51,482 bases of DNA from Candidatus Thalassospirochaeta sargassi (GTDB taxonomy: Bacteria > Spirochaetota > Spirochaetia > UBA9216), in the NCBI GenBank assembly GCA_028532855.1, contig JAQQAL010000029.1, positions 1 to 51,482 on the forward strand, read 5' to 3'. A program made the position numbers and the translations under genes. The notes beneath the pieces were generated by a model that was not told the origin of the DNA, searched no databases, and saw only the letters and a program-made list of their open reading frames with translations. Shown piece by piece: positions 33,056 through 42,683 of the stretch (within the stretch, counting starts at the first letter, position 1; each line of letters starts with the position of its first letter).

Positions 33056-34368
33056 TCATCCTCCCCTTGAGAGATTACCTCAGCAACATTCAACCTGTGC
33101 AGGTCCAGGTCCACACCAAGACCGGCAAAATAATCAATTCGCCCTTTCAGATCCAATCCGTCCGGAGCAATAGAGGCCCTGGAAAACAGGCCAGCTCCGG
33201 GCAGTTCATTTTCTATCTTTTCATGAGCAATCAGCGCCCATGTAGATTTGTTCAGATGTTTGAATTCGGGAAGAAGAACCTCTGGACAGGAAAAACTCTG
33301 TCGGGAGGAATTGATATCAACCCCGCTAATCTGCATAAATCCATGCTCTTCACAAAGATTCATCACCCTCTGCAGCTGCTCAAGGCTGTTTCTTGGCGGC
33401 ATAAAGGTAACAGCGAGAAAGCCCATCTTTTTCAACTCAACCATAAGTTCATCAAGAAAATCATCTTCAAATTTCTCTGCCGCTTTATCCCCCGTAGGAG
33501 ATTCATCGACATCACCAAGATAGGCATAGGCTGGAATAGCTCCAACAGAACAGGCAAAGTCGACAGCTTTTTTTACATTTATGCACTCATCAGTATTCGG
33601 CTGAATGAAAAATCTCGGTTGAAAGCAGCTTTTTAAAAATCCCAGCAGATCATATAAATAATGAGGGTTATCTGCATCAGTGAGATTTTTTTCTACCCCG
33701 GACGGTATATTAAGCGCGAACTTTCCTCGCAAACCATCAACCAAAGCAGTTCCTCTACCAAAATATTCCGTGAGCTTAACCGCCAAAGCGTAAAGAATAT
33801 GCCTTTCTGTTATCGAGCCGCCCGATGCCGCTTCGGAATAATTAAAGACATCATTTTCAAAATCGATAGCAGAAACCCCGTAAGACGAAATAATCCCATT
33901 CAATTTTTCTACCTGTCTTCGGTTTCGTTCGTTCCTCGCAGCCTGTATAGGTTTCAGGAAATCAGCAACACGCTCATGCTCTCTAAGCGGTATGCCGTGT
34001 ATAGCCATGTAGAAAATTCCGGACGATCCCGGGTTGTTCAGAGACCGACCGTTCATTCCGGTGCCTTCCGCATTAACCCTGAGCTCAATACCGCAGGTAG
34101 ACCCAAGCCCCAGTATTTTACATGCTTCGACAAGCTCCGCGGCACCCGCAAAACTATCATGATCCATAATGCCTACAGCCTGCAAACCAGCCTGCCAGGC
34201 CCGATACGCGATCATGCTCGGGTTATAAGGACTAAATGAGTAACAGGAATGAACGTGGTTATTTACTTCTTCGCTACGGGTCGGAAGCTCTCCATTTTTC
34301 AATGCATTACGGAATTCAGCATTCAGCCAGGCGAGGCGTGAAGATTTATCGTGTAATCTATTATTCAT
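33052..34368 (-). CDS. PHP-domain hydrolase/phosphatase-like protein
   Basis: 438 residues from ATG 34368, chosen because GGA lies five bases upstream and a possible TATATT box lies near 34480. A longer start at 34473 (35 more residues) has no ribosome site. The polymerase-and-histidinol-phosphatase domain is clear: NNHVHSCYSFSPYNP (His38-x-His40), then GIMDHDSFAGA and GIELRV, with later metal ligands such as VDINSSRQSF. These metal-binding proteins hydrolyse phosphoesters. It is the first gene of a PHP-SDR-SorE operon and may dephosphorylate a sugar phosphate there. The DeoR gene is divergent. Function inferred from neighbours. Confidence 0.85.
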   Translation of the reverse strand: MNNRLHDKSSRLAWLNAEFRNALKNGELPTRSEEVNNHVHSCYSFSPYNPSMIAYRAWQAGLQAVGIMDHDSFAGAAELVEACKILGLGSTCGIELRVNAEGTGMNGRSLNNPGSSGIFYMAIHGIPLREHERVADFLKPIQAARNERNRRQVEKLNGIISSYGVSAIDFENDVFNYSEAASGGSITERHILYALAVKLTEYFGRGTALVDGLRGKFALNIPSGVEKNLTDADNPHYLYDLLGFLKSCFQPRFFIQPNTDECINVKKAVDFACSVGAIPAYAYLGDVDESPTGDKAAEKFEDDFLDELMVELKKMGFLAVTFMPPRNSLEQLQRVMNLCEEHGFMQISGVDINSSRQSFSCPEVLLPEFKHLNKSTWALIAHEKIENELPGAGLFSRASIAPDGLDLKGRIDYFAGLGVDLDLHRLNVAEVISQGEDE

Positions 34369-34556
34369 CAATCCAAGTTTAATACCAAAATCCACCAAAA
34401 GCAAGACTTTATAAGCCTTACGAAAGTAATTTTTAAGTTTAAAAACAGGTTTTGGTAAGCGCTTAGACAACATTCTGATAATATAAGCCGATTATTGTTG
34501 ATAGTCTCATTATTCAACTATAAAATAGGTACAAACCTGATAGATAAGGAACAGAG

Positions 34557-35312
34557 ATGTTTGCAAATATGAGTGAGAGAGAAAAAAAGATTCTGGACAT
34601 ATTATCTGACGACACAACAGTATCGATTCAGAAAATAAGTGAAAAACTTTCGGTTTCCCAGGTCACCATCCGCAGTGATCTGAATGCTATGGAAGGCAAG
34701 GGTATCATACTTCGGCTGCGGGGAGGGGCACTTCCGGCTTTTCATCCCGATGTGCTGGAACGCCAAAAAACAAATATATCAGCCAAGAAAAAGATTGCCC
34801 GTGCCGCAGCGGCTATGGTTGGAGACGGGGACACAATAATGATTAGTGACGGCACATCTTCATCGCTTATCCCGAAGTATCTTCTAGGCAAACGTGATGT
34901 ACGGCTTGTAACCAATTCAACACTCATCCTCCCATATGCGCGAGTTAACCCTTCGCTGCACACAACCCTTGTCGGAGGTGACTTCAAAGCCGGAACTGAA
35001 GCAATAGTAGGAGCCCAGGCCCTGGCTCAACTGGAAAACTACTATGTAAAATACGTATTTGTCGGAACAGGGGGGTTCTCCGTTGAAAAAGGACTGACTT
35101 CTCATCTACAGGAAGGGGCGGAGATTGTTCGAAAAATGACAGAGCTTGGAGACACCGTTGTAATGACGGCCGATTCTTCAAAATACAACCTTAATGGATT
35201 TGTAAAGATTCTTCCCCTGGACAAAATAGACATACTAATAACCGATGACGGCCTTGATTCAAACATCCAAAAACAGATTTCTTCACTTGGAATAAAATTA
35301 ATTGTAGTCTGA
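34557..35312 (+). CDS. DeoR/GlpR-family transcriptional repressor
   Basis: 251 residues, normal length. The N-terminal helix-turn-helix reads REKKILDILSDDTTVSIQKI, SEKLSVSQVTIRSDLNAMEGKG, then the GGA motif LRGGALP. The C-terminal phosphosugar sensor has SDGTSSSLIPK, VTNSTLI, LVGGDFK and VFVGTGGFSVEKGLTS. DeoR/GlpR repressors bind a sugar phosphate to derepress carbohydrate operons. The start is preceded by AAGGAACAG. It is divergent from the PHP-SDR-SorE operon, which is its likely target, and convergent with an AraC gene. Confidence 0.93.
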   Translation: MFANMSEREKKILDILSDDTTVSIQKISEKLSVSQVTIRSDLNAMEGKGIILRLRGGALPAFHPDVLERQKTNISAKKKIARAAAAMVGDGDTIMISDGTSSSLIPKYLLGKRDVRLVTNSTLILPYARVNPSLHTTLVGGDFKAGTEAIVGAQALAQLENYYVKYVFVGTGGFSVEKGLTSHLQEGAEIVRKMTELGDTVVMTADSSKYNLNGFVKILPLDKIDILITDDGLDSNIQKQISSLGIKLIVV

Positions 35313-35337
35313 GGAGCTTACCCCATCCGGAATCTTC

Positions 35338-36177
35338 CTATACCCTGAAATCAGAGGGCGCGGCGCCCATTAGACGCTTGAATGCTCTGGTGAAATGCCC
35401 CTGATCCTCATACCCCAATTCTAAAGCAACTTCATTCACAGTTTTTCTTTCATCCTGGAGCATTACTGCTGCGGATTGCATTCGAAGCTTCATCAGATAG
35501 GTATAAGGGCTGAAATTATCATATTTTGAAAAAAGCTTGCAAAGATAAGCCTCACTTACAGCACAAAAGGAAGCAGCTTCCCTCAAGCTTCGTAAAGACA
35601 GAAAATTTTCAGCTATACTTGTTTTACATCGAATATAGGTTCTATACCTGCTGTCATGCTGACCGGAATATTCTAGAAAATGAAGCTGACATTTATTTAT
35701 AAGAAGTCTGTATAATCCGGAACATATCAATCCCGCCGATTCTGATGGATCTGAGCCGTATTTTATAAGCTCTTCAAAGCTGTTATAGATGCTCATTGGT
35801 TCTGAGGTAGAAAAGACTTTTCCATACAGTTCCCTACCGGGAAAACCCTCATAAGGAAGGACGGTAAGAAAATATTTGTGCAATTGCGACCCCTGAACTG
35901 CTGAAATTTTATGCGGATGCTCCGGTCCATAATAAATTAAATTACCAGGTTCCAGCTTATAGCTTGCGCCCCCTATTTCAAATATACCCCTTCCGGCACT
36001 TACGAATTCCAGGGTGATAAACGGAAACGACTCTCTTTCTACCATAAAATTCTCCGCGCAGAACTCACAGCCACCTCCGGACACAATTGCAGAACCCTCT
36101 ACCGAAAACTGATTTCGATAGAAACGTTTTGCACTGAGAACCTGCCTGGAGAAATAATCCGGTTCAAATACAGCCAT
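35338..36177 (-). CDS. AraC-family regulator beside the fucose operon
   Basis: 279 residues. An N-terminal cupin domain ([20 protein letters not shown], then [17 protein letters not shown]) precedes a C-terminal double helix-turn-helix ([28 protein letters not shown], then [25 protein letters not shown]). Its closest paralogue in the window is at 48200-49090, with matching N-terminal start ([18 protein letters not shown] versus EAPFFSAQVIRAHRFFRR). It is divergent from fucI; a 7-bp inverted repeat in the 96-base gap could be its operator. It likely responds to L-fucose or an intermediate and activates the fuc genes. Confidence 0.93.
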   Translation of the reverse strand: MAVFEPDYFSRQVLSAKRFYRNQFSVEGSAIVSGGGCEFCAENFMVERESFPFITLEFVSAGRGIFEIGGASYKLEPGNLIYYGPEHPHKISAVQGSQLHKYFLTVLPYEGFPGRELYGKVFSTSEPMSIYNSFEELIKYGSDPSESAGLICSGLYRLLINKCQLHFLEYSGQHDSRYRTYIRCKTSIAENFLSLRSLREAASFCAVSEAYLCKLFSKYDNFSPYTYLMKLRMQSAAVMLQDERKTVNEVALELGYEDQGHFTRAFKRLMGAAPSDFRV

Positions 36178-36178
36178 A

Positions 36179-36213
36179 GGACAAATAATGGCAAATTTTC
36201 AACAAGTTTGTCC
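36179..36213. promoter_or_regulatory. Inverted repeat between araC and fucI (candidate operator)
   Basis: GGACAAA (36179-36185) and TTTGTCC (36207-36213) are perfect complements separated by 21 bases, directly upstream of the AraC start. A weak promoter (TTTCAA, 18 bases, AATACT) overlaps the right arm, reading toward fucI. Confidence 0.4.
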
Positions 36214-36273
36214 ATAGCGGAATACTGGTTACGGGGTGAAAATAATAATATCAACAGAACAGGAGTATATCAA

Positions 36274-38079
36274 ATGACATATGACCACCTAAATAAAACT
36301 GGAAACCGATATAAATCACCAGCCCCGAAAGTGGGTATTCGTCCGACAATAGACGGACGCCTCGGAGGGGTAAGAGAGAGCCTTGAAGAGCAGACCATGA
36401 ATATGGCAAAAAATGCGGCAAAACTCATATCTGAAAACCTGCGCCACCCGAACGGCGAGCCGGTAGAATGTATCATAGCCGATACAACTATAGGCGGCGT
36501 AGCGGAGGCTGCTGCATGTGAAGAAAAATTTGAACGAGAGGGCGCAGGACTCAGTCTTACCGTCACACCATGCTGGTGCTATGGTTCAGAAACAATGGAT
36601 ACAAACCCTCATAGACCGAAGGCTGTATGGGGTTTCAACGGTACAGAACGACCGGGCGCTGTCTACCTGGCGGCGGTTCTTGCGGGTCACGCCCAGAAGG
36701 GGCTCCCCGCATTCGGAATATACGGTCAGGACGTACAGGATGCCGACGACACATCTATTCCCGATGATGTTGTAGAGAAAATTCTACGTTTTGTTAAAGC
36801 CGGTCTTGCAACAGCATGGATGAAGGGCAAGAGCTATCTGTCCATAGGCAGTGTAAGCATGGGAATTGCCGGGTCTATTGTTCAGGAAAGCTTTTTCCAG
36901 GATTATCTGGGCATGAGAAACGAATACGTCGATATGAATGAAATCAACCGCAGGGTTTTAAACGGCATTTACAGCAAAGAAGAATATGAAATCGCCATTG
37001 AATGGACAAAGGCCAACTGCAAAGAAAGTCCCGACACCAACAAGGAGGATCTGATCCTCAGTCGCGAAGATAAAGATAAGGTCTGGGAATATGTTGTAAA
37101 AATGGCCCTTGTATGCCGGGATCTTATGGTAGGAAATCCGGCACTTGCCGCCGATGGATTCGGAGAAGAAGCCAATGGACATAACGCTATCGCTGCAGGC
37201 TTTCAGGGACAGAGGGCATGGACAGATTACATGCCTAACGGCGATTTTATGGAAGCAATTCTTAACTCATCATTCGATTGGAACGGTTTCAGGCAGCCCT
37301 ACGTTATGGCTACAGAGAATGACAGCCTCAACGGCGTAAGCATGCTCTTTGGTAACCTCCTTACCAACACAGCCCAGATTTTCAGTGATGTACGGACCTT
37401 CTGGAGCAGCGAGGCTGTAAAAAAGGCAACCGGCTATACGCCTGAAGGAAGAGCGGCAGATGGATTTATCCACCTTATCAATTCGGGCTCCACAGCCCTT
37501 GATGCAACCGGCATGCAGAAAGGGCCGGACGGTAAACCGGTTATAAAACCCTTCTGGGAAATATCCGAAAAGGAAAAGGATGACTGTTTAAAGGCTACCA
37601 ACTGGTGTCCTGCCAACCGTGAATATTTTAAAGGCGGCGGATACTCAAGCAACTTTCTGACTGAGGGGGAAATGCCGGTTACAATGAGCCGCATCAACCT
37701 TGTAAAGGGGCTCGGCCCATTTCTGCAGATTGCCGAAGGATATACGGTTGGCCTTCCGAAGGAAGTAAACGACAAGCTTGACGCAAGAACTGATCCGACC
37801 TGGCCGACAACCTGGTTCGTCCCGAACCTTACCGGCGAAGGAAATTTCTCATCAGTTTATGCCGTGATGGCAGCATGGGGAGCCAACCACGGCGCCATCA
37901 GCTGTGGACACATTGGTGCTGATCTTATTGCACTTGCAAGCCTTTTGCGCATACCGGTAAGCATGCATAATGTAAAAGAGTCGGACATCTTCCGTCCTGC
38001 AGTATGGAACGCATTCGGCCAGGAGCGCGAAGGCGCCGACTTTCGGGCATGTGCTAACTTCGGCCCGCTCTACAGATAG
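36274..38079 (+). CDS. fucI: L-fucose isomerase
   Basis: 601 residues from ATG 36274, chosen because CAGGAG lies eight bases upstream; a longer frame (36208) has no ribosome site. FucI hallmarks include [20 protein letters not shown] near the N-terminus, [46 protein letters not shown] and [20 protein letters not shown], and the length matches the usual ~590 residues. It converts L-fucose to L-fuculose (and often D-arabinose to D-ribulose), using Mn2+ in the cytosol. It leads the operon fucI-fucU-kinase with only a 12-base gap to fucU. Confidence 0.97.
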   Translation: MTYDHLNKTGNRYKSPAPKVGIRPTIDGRLGGVRESLEEQTMNMAKNAAKLISENLRHPNGEPVECIIADTTIGGVAEAAACEEKFEREGAGLSLTVTPCWCYGSETMDTNPHRPKAVWGFNGTERPGAVYLAAVLAGHAQKGLPAFGIYGQDVQDADDTSIPDDVVEKILRFVKAGLATAWMKGKSYLSIGSVSMGIAGSIVQESFFQDYLGMRNEYVDMNEINRRVLNGIYSKEEYEIAIEWTKANCKESPDTNKEDLILSREDKDKVWEYVVKMALVCRDLMVGNPALAADGFGEEANGHNAIAAGFQGQRAWTDYMPNGDFMEAILNSSFDWNGFRQPYVMATENDSLNGVSMLFGNLLTNTAQIFSDVRTFWSSEAVKKATGYTPEGRAADGFIHLINSGSTALDATGMQKGPDGKPVIKPFWEISEKEKDDCLKATNWCPANREYFKGGGYSSNFLTEGEMPVTMSRINLVKGLGPFLQIAEGYTVGLPKEVNDKLDARTDPTWPTTWFVPNLTGEGNFSSVYAVMAAWGANHGAISCGHIGADLIALASLLRIPVSMHNVKESDIFRPAVWNAFGQEREGADFRACANFGPLYR

Positions 38080-38091
38080 GGAGAACAGATT

Positions 38092-38544
38092 ATGCTGAAA
38101 GGAATATCACCTATAATGTCACCTGATCTGCTGCATGTTCTCGCATCCATGGGGCATGGGGACGAGATTGTAATTGCCGACGGTAACTTTCCGTCGGCTT
38201 ATATGGCGAAACGACTGGTTAGACTGGACGGTCATGGTGTTGCACCTATACTCAGGGCTATCCTTGAACTATGTCCGCTGGATCAATATGTAAAACAGCC
38301 TGTTGCATTAATGGGGGTCGTCCCCGGCGATCCTACAGTACCGACGATTTGGGATGAATACAAGCAGATCATAACCGCAGTAGATGAACTATTCACAAAA
38401 AATAAAAATGCAATCGAATCCTCAATCGAAATGGTTGATCGTTTTTCATTTTACGAAAGAGCGAAAAAGGCATTTGCAGTTGTCGCCACAGGTGAAACAG
38501 CAATCTATGCGAATGTAATCCTGAAAAAGGGTGTAGTAAAATGA
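38092..38544 (+). CDS. fucU: L-fucose mutarotase
   Basis: 150 residues, typical of the FucU/RbsD family. The N-terminal segment SPIMSPDLLHVLASMGHGDEI holds the conserved catalytic His in MGHGDEIVIADGNFPS. It also has VALMGVVPGDPTVPTIWDEY and the C-terminal FYERAKKAFAVVATGETAIYAN, where the catalytic Tyr lies. It speeds the interconversion of alpha and beta fucopyranose, feeding the isomerase. It is preceded by GGGAGAAC. Its stop overlaps the next start by four bases (ATGA). Confidence 0.95.
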   Translation: MLKGISPIMSPDLLHVLASMGHGDEIVIADGNFPSAYMAKRLVRLDGHGVAPILRAILELCPLDQYVKQPVALMGVVPGDPTVPTIWDEYKQIITAVDELFTKNKNAIESSIEMVDRFSFYERAKKAFAVVATGETAIYANVILKKGVVK

Positions 38545-39917
38545 AGCATATCGCCATAGATCTTGGAGCAAGCAACGGCAGGGTGATTGTCTGCGACGCA
38601 GACGAGTCAATGAGACTGGAAGTAGTTCACCGGTTTCCCAGTCTGTCTATTGAGCTGCCCACTGGAATTCACTGGAACCTTCCGGGCATTTACAGTGAAA
38701 TCCTTAAAGGACTGTGCATTGCATTCAAGAAACACGGCAGCTCAATTGCATCAATAGGAATAGACAGCTGGGGCGTAGACTTCTCTCTGGTCGATTCAGG
38801 CGGAGAACTGATGTTTCTGCCCTACCACTATCGAGACAAAAGGACGGACAACATCCCCGAGAAGGTTTTCTCCGAAATTATGCCGGCAGAGAATCTTTTT
38901 CAGACAAACGGGGTACAGATAATGTCCCTGAACACCGTGTTTCAGCTATATGCAATGAAGAAAAATCATTCAGAGATAATTGAAGCCGCTGATTATTATC
39001 TATCAATTCCGGACCTGCTTACCTATTGGCTTACCGGTGTAAGAGTACAGGAGCGAACCCATGCCTCAACTACTGGCTTATTCAACCCTTCTACAGGTGA
39101 ATGGGCATGGGAACTGATAGACAGCCTGGGACTTCCCAGACGTCTATTCGGCGACATCACTCCTTCAGGTTCAATAATCGGCCGGCTGCGGGAAGATGTG
39201 CGGCGAACCACAGGAGCCGGTTCAGAGGTACAGTTCATTGCGGCCGCCAGTCATGACACACAGAGCGCTGCCTATACTGTCGGAAACTCCGGCAGAGAAG
39301 CTTATCTCAGCTGCGGCACCTGGTCAATAATCGGACTTGAACAGAAAAAGCCAACCCTCAGTCATGCAGCCTTCCAAAATGATTTCTCAAATGAAGCAAG
39401 CGGCTTCGGCGGCTTCAATCTATTAAAAAACATTATGGGCCTATGGATTCTACAGGAATGCAAGTCTGAATGGGAGACCTGCAACAGCATAGACGGGACT
39501 AACAGAGAAATTAGTTATGAAGAGCTGATTTCAGAAGCGGAATCGTGCTCCTGCCCGGCTGTTTTAATCGATGTCAATGATCAATTATTTCTCAAAACAA
39601 ACGAACAGGGCGGGCCAATGAGCTCACGTATTAATACCTACCTTGAGGATCATAATGCAGCTACGTGCAAAAGCAGAGGAGAATTTGTCAGACTGATTGT
39701 TGAATCTCTTGCAGACTATTATGGTAAAACCATTGCAGAAATGGAAGAAATCAGCGGAGTTAAACTCCAGCGCCTACACTTTATCGGCGGCGGAGCCCGA
39801 AACCGCCTGCTTGCGGGACTGACCGAAAAAAAGGCAGGGATTGAAGTAGTTGTGGGAGAAAGCGAGGCTAGTGCTTTGGGAAACGTAATGACACAGCTTG
39901 CCGGACTCCGGAATTAA
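38541..39917 (+). CDS. FGGY-family kinase, rhamnulokinase/fuculokinase type
   Basis: 458 residues. The actin-fold phosphate loop is IDLGASNGRVIV. Further signatures are SIGIDSWGVDFSLVD, LPYHYRDKRT, LMCTG-like ISIPDLLTYWLTG, YLSCGTWSIIGLE and FIGGGARNRLL. The sequence is of the RhaB type (rhamnulokinase), but its place directly after fucI and fucU points to phosphorylation of L-fuculose, and the RhaB group does include fuculokinases. The start overlaps fucU by four bases. The operon then ends, so no aldolase for fuculose 1-phosphate follows. A convergent sensor operon lies downstream. Confidence 0.9.
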   Translation: MKHIAIDLGASNGRVIVCDADESMRLEVVHRFPSLSIELPTGIHWNLPGIYSEILKGLCIAFKKHGSSIASIGIDSWGVDFSLVDSGGELMFLPYHYRDKRTDNIPEKVFSEIMPAENLFQTNGVQIMSLNTVFQLYAMKKNHSEIIEAADYYLSIPDLLTYWLTGVRVQERTHASTTGLFNPSTGEWAWELIDSLGLPRRLFGDITPSGSIIGRLREDVRRTTGAGSEVQFIAAASHDTQSAAYTVGNSGREAYLSCGTWSIIGLEQKKPTLSHAAFQNDFSNEASGFGGFNLLKNIMGLWILQECKSEWETCNSIDGTNREISYEELISEAESCSCPAVLIDVNDQLFLKTNEQGGPMSSRINTYLEDHNAATCKSRGEFVRLIVESLADYYGKTIAEMEEISGVKLQRLHFIGGGARNRLLAGLTEKKAGIEVVVGESEASALGNVMTQLAGLRN

Positions 39918-39919
39918 GC

Positions 39920-39936
39920 CCGCAGCTCAGCTGCGG
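39920..39936. terminator. GC-rich hairpin between convergent operons
   Basis: CCGCAGCT (39920-39927) and AGCTGCGG (39929-39936) form an eight-base stem that can have only a minimal loop. No U run follows on either side. It sits exactly between two converging operons, so it may act as a bidirectional block. Confidence 0.5.
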
Positions 39937-39937
39937 C

Positions 39938-40930
39938 CTATTCGCCTGAAAATTCTGTAGGGAAAATAAGTTTCTGTATTATAGGAGAAAACAGGTTCTC
40001 CGCTGTCACAAGTTCAGAACCGGTGTCTATCTTTTTAGGTGGAACCTGACCGTCAAGAAGACCTGCTGCAGCTTTAACCGCCTGATAACCCATATTATAC
40101 GGCTTCTGTACAACAGTTCCATCAATTAAACCGTTCTTGATACCTTCGATTATCTCAAGATTACTGTCGAAAGTTAGAAAAATTGTGGAGGTGCGTCCTC
40201 CGGTTTCAGCAATTCCCTGTAACAAACCAAGTGCACTGTTTTCATTGAGAGCGACAAGAGCTGAGGGAGCCGGCACTCTGTTTAGTAGTGAGACTGATTG
40301 TACAGCAGCTGTTTCTATCTTTCCGTTATTGTACAGGGTAGGAAGAACAGTAAAATAACCGGCAACACCCGCTCTCAAGCCCTGCTCCCTTTCAATTGCA
40401 GTAGAACTTTCCCTGACATAGCTTAAAATAGCAATTACAGCCCCCTCCGGCAGCTTTTCTTTCAGGTAGCCGGCTAATTTACCTCCGGCATCAAAATTCG
40501 CAGTTCCGATTTGAGACAGAGGGGCATCGGAATTAACGAAGGAATCAACTGTTAAAACAGGGATATCCATCGAAACAGACTTCTCTACAGGATCGACAAG
40601 TTTTTCATAATCAGCAGCAGCCAATATAACCACATCTGGCTTGTCTTTGATAGCATTGTTGAAAATATTCACCTGATCATCGATGTGCCTTTCAGTCGGC
40701 GGCCCTGTAATATCCACCTCAACATTAAAATCTTCCGCAGCCTGCAACACTCCTTCTTCCAGCCTTTTCCAGAAGTCCACAACCCTCTCGGTCGTTTTCA
40801 GGATTACTGTTACCCGGGGTTTTTCAGCCGCCCCGGCTCTAAAAACACCACCGAGCGACAGCCAGAGTACTGCAATTAGCAGCAGCGATACCGCCGGTAT
40901 AATTAAAAAGACAGTATTTTTTCTATCCAT
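39938..40930 (-). CDS. Membrane-anchored periplasmic sugar-binding protein (sensor partner)
   Basis: 330 residues from ATG 40930, which is preceded by GAGGAG. An upstream start (40945) is less likely. One N-terminal hydrophobic helix (FLIIPAVSLLLIAVLWLSLG) is followed by a type 1 periplasmic-binding fold of the RbsB kind (TVILKTTERVVDFWKRLEEG, PDVVILAAADYEKLVDPV, DIPVLTVDSFVNSD, VAVVALNENSALGL-like LVALNENSALGLLQG). The absence of a clear ABC gene in this transcript and its coupling to a histidine kinase and response regulator recall the XylFII-LytS-YesN system, where such a protein presents sugar to the kinase. A lipobox is absent. Confidence 0.85.
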   Translation of the reverse strand: MDRKNTVFLIIPAVSLLLIAVLWLSLGGVFRAGAAEKPRVTVILKTTERVVDFWKRLEEGVLQAAEDFNVEVDITGPPTERHIDDQVNIFNNAIKDKPDVVILAAADYEKLVDPVEKSVSMDIPVLTVDSFVNSDAPLSQIGTANFDAGGKLAGYLKEKLPEGAVIAILSYVRESSTAIEREQGLRAGVAGYFTVLPTLYNNGKIETAAVQSVSLLNRVPAPSALVALNENSALGLLQGIAETGGRTSTIFLTFDSNLEIIEGIKNGLIDGTVVQKPYNMGYQAVKAAAGLLDGQVPPKKIDTGSELVTAENLFSPIIQKLIFPTEFSGE

Positions 40931-42683
40931 GAGTCTCCTCATCATTTAAATAATCAGCTGGTACGGTAAGCTCTACAATCAGACCGCCGTTCTCTCTTGC
41001 CGAAAGAGTTAAACCGTATTCCGGTCCAAACGTCAACTTTATTCTTTCGGCAACATTTCTAAGCCCTACCCCACTTCTCGAGAAATGCGAATAATCCCCC
41101 GAATTAATAAGGGCAATCAGGTCTTGATCCATTCCGACCCCATCATCTTCTATTCTGAATAATAGAACATCTCCGTTTATTCTCGCTGAAATCCAGATAT
41201 GACCAATATTCTTACGCCCCTTAAGCCCATGATAGATTGAATTCTCAACGATAGGCTGTATCATCAACTTAAGTGCAGCGTGCCGGTATGTATCGGGATG
41301 AAAATCAATCTCATAATCCAGGGTATTTTTATATCTCATCTTCTGAATTACAAGGTAGGCTTCTATGTGATCATGCACAATCTTTACAGGAATAATTTCA
41401 TCTCCACGGCTGAGACTAAGCCTGAAAAACGATGCAAGCTGTTCCGTCATTGCTATTGCTTCCTCATTCTCATTTGACTCTGTAAGCCAGATAATTGAAT
41501 CAAGGGTATTGTAAAGAAAATGAGGGTTTATCTGCGCCTGCAAAGCCTTCAGCTCATGCTTTCTCTTGGTTTCCTGATCCCGCTTGTTTTCCTTTATAAG
41601 ATCCCTAATCTTTTTAATTGCAATATCACAGTCTCTTGCAAGATCATATACCTCATGATCACATTTAACATTAATTGATATATCAAAATTTCCCTGTTCA
41701 ACCTCTTTCATTGAGCTTCTGAGAGCCTCTATTGGATGCGTAATCTGCATTGACAGCAGAAGCGATAATAAGATTGCAACACTCATCGTAACAATAAGGA
41801 TGAGCCATAGAAAGAACCTCAATTCCTCTAAGCCTGTGTATAGTTCATCAATAAAACCCACCGAGACAACAGTCCAGCCCGTTATAGACGATGATTCAAA
41901 TGTGTAAACGACCTGCCTGCCGTCAACATTTGCATCCAGGGTTCCCGATAATTTCGAAAGCAGTTCTTCCGTCCTCTCAGTCTTCAAACCGTTGTATATC
42001 AAATCAAGTCTTGGATGATAAACCATTTCATTTTTATTATTTACAATAAATACATAGCCTCTGCCGCCGATATTTATTCCAGAGCATAATTCCTCAATCA
42101 ACGAATAATTTAAATCAACGACAATAAAACCCTGTTCAACCTTTCTATACAGGGATATCACCCAGGGGAATTCACCATCAATAAGATTCTGAACATGTGA
42201 TGCCGTAAGATAAACATCATAATCAGTTTGCGAGATTAATTCATGATACCAGTGCTCCTGTTTAAAATCACCGGAAAAACTGAACTCATCATCAACGGAA
42301 TCTGACAGAAATTCCCCTCTGTTGTTGAGTAGAATAATTGATACGATATCACTTCTGGTGTTCTTGACTGAATAAAGATACTCTATTACATCATCTTTCT
42401 GCTTAGCTGAAATCCCACCTTCGGTTAAATAGGATTTTATATCCGGATTCTTAATTACAACCTCGGACATATCTTCAAGGTAAGAAACATATGTATCTGT
42501 TACATCTCTAAGGTTGGAAACAAATTGATTCATGTATATTTTATTTGTTTCAGACAGGGTTCTTTGAAATAAATAATTTGAAAGAAACCCGAAAACAAGT
42601 GTTTCCAGCAAAAGGAGCAGGCCGAATGACCAAATGAGCTGATTCCTGATACTTCCGCTGCGATGCCTGTTTAAACTATTCAT
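40923..42683 (-). CDS. YesM/LytS-type sensor histidine kinase
   Basis: 586 residues. A first membrane helix is at about 14-36, followed by a ~245-residue extracytoplasmic Cache-like region, a second helix at about 284-307, HAMP, and the His_kinase domain with the phospho-accepting His in QAQINPHFLYNTLDSIIWL. The ATPase domain has the N box LKLMIQPIVENSIYHG and the G box EDDGVGMD. It transfers phosphate to the YesN-type regulator encoded upstream on the same strand, with a four-base overlap. Its last codons overlap the start of the sugar-binding protein gene. This three-gene layout suggests sugar sensing. Confidence 0.95.
   Translation of the reverse strand: MNSLNRHRSGSIRNQLIWSFGLLLLLETLVFGFLSNYLFQRTLSETNKIYMNQFVSNLRDVTDTYVSYLEDMSEVVIKNPDIKSYLTEGGISAKQKDDVIEYLYSVKNTRSDIVSIILLNNRGEFLSDSVDDEFSFSGDFKQEHWYHELISQTDYDVYLTASHVQNLIDGEFPWVISLYRKVEQGFIVVDLNYSLIEELCSGINIGGRGYVFIVNNKNEMVYHPRLDLIYNGLKTERTEELLSKLSGTLDANVDGRQVVYTFESSSITGWTVVSVGFIDELYTGLEELRFFLWLILIVTMSVAILLSLLLSMQITHPIEALRSSMKEVEQGNFDISINVKCDHEVYDLARDCDIAIKKIRDLIKENKRDQETKRKHELKALQAQINPHFLYNTLDSIIWLTESNENEEAIAMTEQLASFFRLSLSRGDEIIPVKIVHDHIEAYLVIQKMRYKNTLDYEIDFHPDTYRHAALKLMIQPIVENSIYHGLKGRKNIGHIWISARINGDVLLFRIEDDGVGMDQDLIALINSGDYSHFSRSGVGLRNVAERIKLTFGPEYGLTLSARENGGLIVELTVPADYLNDEETHG

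Noticed and set aside
33067-33636. 189-residue plus-strand frame opposite the PHP gene
   Set aside because: Overlaps a clear family gene entirely, and no recognisable domain or ribosome site.
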